Positions 50,973 through 55,529 of a stretch of 55,529 nt of DNA are shown piece after piece (the stretch's first letter is position 1; each line of letters opens with the position of its first letter). Both the position numbers and the translations under genes were made by a program. The DNA comes from Clostridiales bacterium. GTDB taxonomy: Bacteria > Bacillota > Clostridia > Lachnospirales > Lachnospiraceae. The stretch is taken from the NCBI GenBank assembly GCA_021204085.1, contig JAJPZY010000045.1, positions 1-55,529 of the forward strand. The letters are read 5' to 3'. The notes below the pieces were generated by a model. That model was not told the origin of the DNA and did not search any database. It saw nothing but the letters and a program-made list of their open reading frames with translations.

Positions 50973-51668
50973 TTGAAGAAAAAAACAGAATTGGTGATGG
51001 CCATAGTCCTTCTTCTTGCTGCCATTATTGCGGCTCCGAAATCCGCAGAATATGTGATGAGTATGCGTACAGAGACGGCGTCATGTGTGGTCATCGACCC
51101 GGGACATGGGGCGGACGATCCGGGGAAGGTCGGAGTATCCGGCATTAAGGAGAAAGACCTGAATCTGGAAATTGCGCTGAGGCTTAAGGAATATTTGTCA
51201 GAGCAGGGAATCGATGTCATTATGACCCGCGGGGAAGATATCAGCCTGGCAGAGGAAGGCGCGTCAAGCGTTAAGGTTTCTGATCTGAAAAAACGTGTGG
51301 AAATTATCGAGGAGGCCGGGGCGGATCTGGTAATCAGCATTCATCAGAACAGCTATACAGACAGTACTGTCAGCGGGGCGCAGGTGTTTTATTACGAAGA
51401 TTCCGTGCAGGGGAAGCTGCTGGCAGAAATTTTGCAGCAGAGTCTGATTGACAATCTGGATGCTTCAAATACGCGTGCCGCAAAACCGAATAAAAGTTAT
51501 TATATTTTAAAAAGGACATCCATTCCAACGGTAATTGTGGAGTGTGGGTTTTTGTCAAATCCGGCAGAAGAAGCGCTGCTGGCGGACACGGAATACCAGG
51601 AAAAAATAGTAACCGCCATCTGCGAAGGCATAACAGATTATCTGAATGGTGCGGAGACGGACGATTGA
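50973..51668 (+). CDS. N-acetylmuramoyl-L-alanine amidase, CwlD-like
   Basis: A 231-aa Amidase_3 enzyme that cleaves the lactyl-peptide bond of peptidoglycan. The N-terminus is a signal anchor (residues 8-22). Zinc ligands are His in VVIDPGHGADDPG, Glu in 'KEKDLNLEIALRL' and His in VISIHQNSYTDS; the catalytic Glu is in VIVECGFLSNPAEE. Length and layout match B. subtilis CwlD (237 aa), needed for muramic-lactam in spore cortex. The start is TTG 50973 with AGGAGAG eight bases upstream. A sporulation role is inferred from likeness only. Confidence 0.9.
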   Translation: MKKKTELVMAIVLLLAAIIAAPKSAEYVMSMRTETASCVVIDPGHGADDPGKVGVSGIKEKDLNLEIALRLKEYLSEQGIDVIMTRGEDISLAEEGASSVKVSDLKKRVEIIEEAGADLVISIHQNSYTDSTVSGAQVFYYEDSVQGKLLAEILQQSLIDNLDASNTRAAKPNKSYYILKRTSIPTVIVECGFLSNPAEEALLADTEYQEKIVTAICEGITDYLNGAETDD

Positions 51669-51670
51669 GA

Positions 51671-51710
51671 CAAAAAACTCTGACTACCGGCTGATATGGT
51701 ATTCAGAGTT
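51671..51710 (-). terminator. terminator overlapping the phosphoesterase stop codon
   Basis: AACTCTGA (51676-51683) and TCAGAGTT (51703-51710), with inner TACC/GGTA, form a stem. On the minus strand it is followed by TTTTTT. Its first arm includes the stop codon (51703-51705) of the phosphoesterase gene. Confidence 0.7.
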
Positions 51711-52293
51711 CAATAAAGCATTTTTCGTATGCATTGATAACGGTGGTGTCCTGGTAGATCCTTTCCCGTTTTAGTTTATAGTCATACTGCTTGTGGACAT
51801 GGCCATGCAGCATGTAGGCAGGATGGTATTTTTCCAGAAGAGGGAAAAATGTTTCGTATCCGCGATGCGGCATATCTTCAGCATCGCCAATGCCTCTTAG
51901 GGATGCATGTGTGACCAGAATATCAAAGCCGCCGTATTTGCGGAGCTGGCGGGAAAGCCGGCGAATCCGCCGCTGCATTTGTTTTTCCGTATACATGTAT
52001 TTCCCGTCTTTGTAGGGGATACAGCCGCCGAGCCCGAGAAAGCGGATTCCCTCGTACACATAAATCATATCATCAATACAGATGCAGCCGTCAGGGGGAA
52101 TGCTGTCATAGCAGTTGTCGTGATTCCCGTGTACATAAAGGACGGGGACATTGGCAACAGTGGTCAGGAAAGATAAATAGCGGGGATCCAGATCCCCGCA
52201 GGAGACGATCAAATCCGTATCGTCCAGCCGGTTGGAATTGTAGTGGTTCCAGAGTGCGGATGACTCTTCGTCAGCGATGGCCATAATTTTCAT
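51703..52293 (-). CDS. metallophosphoesterase with an altered first motif
   Basis: A 196-aa calcineurin-like phosphoesterase. Motifs present are CGDLD, HGNHDN, LVTHAS and HGHVH, giving a two-metal site. The usual first motif DxH is D8-E9-E10 here, so Glu replaces the metal-binding His. Its ATG overlaps the upstream stop (ATGA) of the ParB-like/BMP gene, so the two are translationally coupled and probably act together. The substrate, perhaps a nucleotide or phosphodiester, is unknown. Confidence 0.85.
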   Translation of the reverse strand: MKIMAIADEESSALWNHYNSNRLDDTDLIVSCGDLDPRYLSFLTTVANVPVLYVHGNHDNCYDSIPPDGCICIDDMIYVYEGIRFLGLGGCIPYKDGKYMYTEKQMQRRIRRLSRQLRKYGGFDILVTHASLRGIGDAEDMPHRGYETFFPLLEKYHPAYMLHGHVHKQYDYKLKRERIYQDTTVINAYEKCFIEL

Positions 52294-54251
52294 ACGGTTT
52301 TATCCTCCTTGCGGATACCTTCCTGACGAACCATATTCTGTGTCTCAATCTCAGGCATCAGGTCATCCGCAGTGGGAATGAATCCGATGACATTATCTGC
52401 CAGCCAGTCGATGTTAATAATGTCCGTCAATGACATCTGACTGTTCGGATTCGGCTGAATGGTGCCGTCCTGGGAATGCAAAACACCGTTGAAGGGTTTG
52501 AAATCATAGCGCATAATGGCGCGTTTCAGTGTTTCCAGCAGATTCCTTGTTTCCGAAGGAATTGCCGGAGACCATTCTACATCGACAATGCCGGAAGACA
52601 TTCCCCAGAAATAGCTTACTGCTTTTTCCGTTTTTCCGTCGGTATTCCAGGTGCCATGAAGAATGTTGCGGATAATCCGCTCGTAATATTTGCCCCAGTC
52701 CAGAATCGGGAGCGCAAGGTTGACCGGAGTCTCTCCGTTCACACGGTACAGGCCGAAACGCCTGGTGGCGTGCTGCGGGACAATCATATCAAGATGGGAA
52801 ATGTAGGTGGCTCCCATATTATACAGCTTTTCTGTAAGGTCAACGCCATGATTTTCCTTCAGGGTAGACCACTCCAGATAAATGCGGGCCTGAGGGTTTA
52901 CCATTTTCACACCAATTGCGAACGCGTTAATATTGGCTGCCATGCTGGTAATCGGATAGTCAGCAATGTAGCCGATCTTGTTGGTGTCTGTCATGATGCC
53001 GGCCAGGACGCCGTTTAACAGCTTTGCCTCAAACATCCGGGCATAATATGTGCGAATATATTTGTGGGCAGTATTCAGGGAGCAGTTTAAGATCTTTACA
53101 TCCGGATGATCTACCGCTGCCTTGATGCTGGCGGAGAGAAATACCGGGCTTGTGGTAAAGATAATCGTGTTGCCTTCGGCGATGGCCTGTTCAATTGCTC
53201 TGGCTGCATCTTCCGCAGTGGCGTTGTTCTCATAAGCCGTAGTCAGAATCTGTCCGTGAAATGCGTCGTCTAAATGCATGCGGCCCAATTCATGGGCGTA
53301 TGTCCAGCTGGAAGTCTCGGTAGACTTTACATGGATGAACGCGATCTTAACCTGCTTTGAAGAACCGGCGGCGCCTGTAAAAATCTGAGTAAGGAGATTC
53401 TTTTTGGAATCCGGTGTCGGATCCAGCTTCAGGTCTGTTTTTTCTTCCGGTTTTTCATCGCTCTGATCAATGGCAATTTCTTCCCAGACTTTTTTCAGGT
53501 TTTTCTTAAGCCCGGCCGGGGTCTCATCTTTCATAGAGGGATAGCCGAAGACATACATGTAACTGATCATGGCGTCGGCGGCAGTACATGGCAGTTTATT
53601 ACCGCCTAACTCCTCAAAAACTTCTGAAAAACGATAATAACAGGAACGGAAGTCGATCTGGTCATCCGCAGACCACCGCTCATTCTGGCGGTGTCCGGTC
53701 AGACGGCGCAGTTTTCGATAGTTTTCTTCCTTTGTAACTTCCAGATAGTTAATGCTGGTTTCATTATAAAAGTCCAGAAATTCGTAGTATATACGGATTT
53801 CTTTCGTGTCTTTCCAGGCCGGAATAATCCGCGTTACGTAAGCGGGGATACTGGTGGCATCGAAATACTTCAGGACACTGACACGCTTATTCCCTTCCAG
53901 GACATAATATTTGTTCAGATATTCATAAGCAATGATCGGATCGCGGATGCCCTCTCTCAGATGTGCATCGCAGAGGTTTATCCATTTGAATGCAAACTCT
54001 GAAGTGTCATCCAGAATCGGCATAAAATTGGGGGCAAAAGAATTCATGCGCCCGCGCGTCTTTGTGCCGACGACCCGTTCCAGCGGTATATCGATCAGGC
54101 CCAGAGGTACTTCTCCGCGGATCTCGACATTTTCCAATATGCTGTCAAGTGCGGGCAGCAAGTCGGTTTCTTCCGAAACAGACTTTGCCTGCATATCTTT
54201 TTTTCCGGCTTTCATGGCTGCCAGATAATGCTCCATTGAAACAGATGACAT
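52290..54251 (-). CDS. cytosolic fusion of a ParB-like domain with a BMP/PnrA-like binding domain
   Basis: A 653-aa protein with no signal peptide or lipobox. The N-terminal ~130 residues hold a ParB/sulfiredoxin-like element: 'GLIDIPLERVVGTKTRGRMN', 'DPIIAYEYLNKYYVLEGNKR' and then VSVLKYF, with the EGNKR corresponding to the ParB-type E-x-hR box. From about residue 300 there is a PnrA/BMP-type nucleoside-binding fold ('VKIAFIHVKSTETSSWTYAH', ELGRMHLDDAF, 'IIFTTSPVFLSASIKAAVDH' and 'NKIGYIADYPITSMAANINA'). BMP proteins are normally exported lipoproteins, so a cytoplasmic one is probably a ligand sensor. The ParB-like part could bind DNA, nucleotide or protein. Confidence 0.82.
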   Translation of the reverse strand: MSSVSMEHYLAAMKAGKKDMQAKSVSEETDLLPALDSILENVEIRGEVPLGLIDIPLERVVGTKTRGRMNSFAPNFMPILDDTSEFAFKWINLCDAHLREGIRDPIIAYEYLNKYYVLEGNKRVSVLKYFDATSIPAYVTRIIPAWKDTKEIRIYYEFLDFYNETSINYLEVTKEENYRKLRRLTGHRQNERWSADDQIDFRSCYYRFSEVFEELGGNKLPCTAADAMISYMYVFGYPSMKDETPAGLKKNLKKVWEEIAIDQSDEKPEEKTDLKLDPTPDSKKNLLTQIFTGAAGSSKQVKIAFIHVKSTETSSWTYAHELGRMHLDDAFHGQILTTAYENNATAEDAARAIEQAIAEGNTIIFTTSPVFLSASIKAAVDHPDVKILNCSLNTAHKYIRTYYARMFEAKLLNGVLAGIMTDTNKIGYIADYPITSMAANINAFAIGVKMVNPQARIYLEWSTLKENHGVDLTEKLYNMGATYISHLDMIVPQHATRRFGLYRVNGETPVNLALPILDWGKYYERIIRNILHGTWNTDGKTEKAVSYFWGMSSGIVDVEWSPAIPSETRNLLETLKRAIMRYDFKPFNGVLHSQDGTIQPNPNSQMSLTDIINIDWLADNVIGFIPTADDLMPEIETQNMVRQEGIRKEDKTV

Positions 54252-54315
54252 AAAGACTCCTTTTCAAAATACTGTTATTGTAACAGTTTCCGATTCCCGG
54301 TTATGTCCTCCGGCA

Positions 54316-55356
54316 TCAGGACAAGACAGAGAAATGATAAATCGTTTTGGACTTAAACGGCTGATCCGGTGTCAGAACTACAGAAGGAAACTCCGGATGG
54401 CTGGTAGCATTGGGAAAATGCTGTGTTTCCAGGCAGGCGCTGCCGTAAGCCGGATAGATCCGCCCGTTTTTGCCATGCTCGCTCGGAGATTTGGCGGGAA
54501 CATAAAGCTGTATTCCCGGCTGATCCGTGAAGCAGGTCATGCGGATGCCGGAATTCTTTGAGAGGAGCACGGCTGCCTCTGTGAGCCCGGATCCGGACAG
54601 AACAAAGTTGTGGTCATAGGTTTTGCTGTATTTGAGCTGGTAATAATCCTCATGGATATCCTGGCCGATGGGCTTGCTGTGCGTGAAATCCATCGGGGTG
54701 CCGGCCACATCCAGAATCCGGCCGGTGGTCAGGATGTTCTCATCCGCCTCCGTGAACTGCTCTGCATTAATCGTAAGCATGTGGTTGAGAACGGTAGGCG
54801 CATCCTCGCCATCGAGATTGAAATAGGAGTGATTTGTCGTGTTAAAGACGGTATCCTGGTCAGTTGTGGCTTCATAAAGGATGCAAAGTTCGTTGTCTTC
54901 ACTCCAGCTGTACGTCACGTTCATGGTCAGCGTGCCCGGATATCCTTCCTCACCGTCCGGCGAAATACGGGTAAAACGGACTTTGTTTCCGTCAATCCTG
55001 GAATCCCAGTTATAAAAGTGAAACCCTCTGAGACCGCCGTGAAGGTGATTCGGTCCGTTGTTGACAGCAAGGGAATAGGTCTTACCGTTTAAAGTGAACT
55101 GACCCTTTTCAATGCGGTTGGCATGGCGGCCGACAACCGCACCGAAATGGGCGGTGTCCTTTTCATACTCTGCCAGGGTGTCATATCCCAGGCAGACATC
55201 CCTGAGATTACCGTCGCGGTCCGGCACACAGATGCTTACGATCCGGCAGCCGTAGCTGGTGACGGTTACATAGGCGCCCTCCTGGTTTTTCATGCAGTAT
55301 AAATAAGCAGTTGTACCATCGGAAGTTGTTCCGAAAGGCTGTCTTGTGACATTCAT
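54316..55356 (-). CDS. galM: aldose 1-epimerase (galactose mutarotase)
   Basis: Interconverts alpha and beta anomers of galactose or glucose; 346 aa. Family motifs include 'FGAVVGRHANRIEKGQFTLN', 'NNGPNHLHGGLRGFHFYNWD' with a catalytic His, 'NTTNHSYFNLDG', and a C-terminal 'SACLETQHFPNATSHPEFPS' with the catalytic Glu. AAGGAGGAGG precedes the ATG. A single-gene unit with a clear promoter. Confidence 0.95.
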   Translation of the reverse strand: MNVTRQPFGTTSDGTTAYLYCMKNQEGAYVTVTSYGCRIVSICVPDRDGNLRDVCLGYDTLAEYEKDTAHFGAVVGRHANRIEKGQFTLNGKTYSLAVNNGPNHLHGGLRGFHFYNWDSRIDGNKVRFTRISPDGEEGYPGTLTMNVTYSWSEDNELCILYEATTDQDTVFNTTNHSYFNLDGEDAPTVLNHMLTINAEQFTEADENILTTGRILDVAGTPMDFTHSKPIGQDIHEDYYQLKYSKTYDHNFVLSGSGLTEAAVLLSKNSGIRMTCFTDQPGIQLYVPAKSPSEHGKNGRIYPAYGSACLETQHFPNATSHPEFPSVVLTPDQPFKSKTIYHFSVLS

Positions 55357-55425
55357 GCTTTGCCCTCCTCCTTTTTGGCGCGATTCGCTGTCTTACACCG
55401 TGCAGCGGTCGCAACACTGATGTAA

Positions 55426-55437
55426 ACAGTATACTGT
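55426..55437. repeat. palindrome over the galM -10
   Basis: ACAGTATACTGT is a perfect 12-bp palindrome covering the -10 hexamer, a typical repressor position. Confidence 0.4.
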
Positions 55438-55456
55438 AATACCATTTTTTTGACAA
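55428..55456 (-). promoter_or_regulatory. promoter of galM
   Basis: On the minus strand, TTGTCA (55456-55451), 17 bases, TATACT (55433-55428). Bases 55457-55529 show no feature. Confidence 0.7.
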
Positions 55457-55529
55457 GTATAAAAATCTGAGGAGTTAAGGATACGCTGATTAAATGACCT
55501 TTAGGCCAGAAAAATCGGCTTCCAAGACA

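Noticed and set aside
50921-51148. ORF overlapping the amidase start
   Set aside because: It lies mostly within the amidase gene in another frame, and its translation resembles no protein.

Overview
The window looks like chromosomal DNA of a low-to-mid-GC Firmicute of class Clostridia, most probably a Lachnospiraceae. This rests on gene content and order, not on a database search. Supporting signs are strong AGGAGG ribosome-binding sites, gdpP-rplI-dnaB and rpsF-ssb-rpsR operons, a RicT (YaaT) protein, a MecA adaptor, DnaD and DnaC-type primosome proteins, an LtaS-type sulfatase, a CwlD-like amidase and a Spo0A DNA-binding domain. It is mostly housekeeping core genome. I saw no rRNA, tRNA, CRISPR array, insertion sequence or prophage.

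Layout. 1-7710: the end of a LysR regulator, then a block resembling the B. subtilis yaaO-to-yabC region: Orn/Lys/Arg decarboxylase, guanylate-kinase-like protein, holB, ricT, a TrmN6-type methyltransferase and rsmI. An oppositely oriented tag gene is inserted. 7767-9695: a secreted DUF885 metallopeptidase-like protein. 9798-16788: a lipid/acyl locus with a FabT-like MarR repressor, a FabK/nitronate-monooxygenase-type flavoprotein, a TetR repressor, and a four-gene operon (membrane-anchored hydrolase, condensation-domain acyltransferase, acyl carrier protein, acyl-AMP ligase). 16907-18999 (minus): rpsR, ssb, rpsF, DUF951 and a sirtuin. 19273-25903: LtaS-like protein, then gdpP-rplI-dnaB and a DtxR-like regulator. 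26046-32679: gdhA, an HPr paralogue lacking the phosphorylatable His, a long prs, dnaC-like, dnaD-like and murC. 32868-40884: pth, mfd, a PrsA-like lipoprotein, murA and metK. 41084-47261: a two-component system, proA, a receiver-less Spo0A domain coupled to glf, a thioesterase and a DUF1858 protein. 47401-55356: mecA, a long untranslated leader with a small orphan gene, a GH18 protein, a CwlD-like amidase, a phosphoesterase paired with a ParB-like/BMP fusion, and galM.

The most notable locus is 9798-16788. Two TTTGA-N3-TCAAA palindromes of FabT-box type lie at the MarR gene and at its divergent flavoprotein neighbour. A second palindrome, CGACCA-N-TGGTCG, occurs once before the flavoprotein and once before the hydrolase-acyltransferase-ACP-ligase operon. 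The two sites tie the loci into one probable regulon, with the TetR protein as the likely reader. The operon has the parts needed to activate an acid, load it on a dedicated carrier and transfer it to an alcohol or amine, but no elongation enzymes; its product is unknown to me. Other leads are the Crh-like HPr (Tyr15, Ser46), the stand-alone Spo0A domain with a perfect 0A box in the mecA promoter, the cytosolic ParB-like/BMP fusion, two structured 5' leaders (40939-41046 and 48244-48699), and a cluster of DnaA-box-like sequences next to the dnaD-dnaC promoter.
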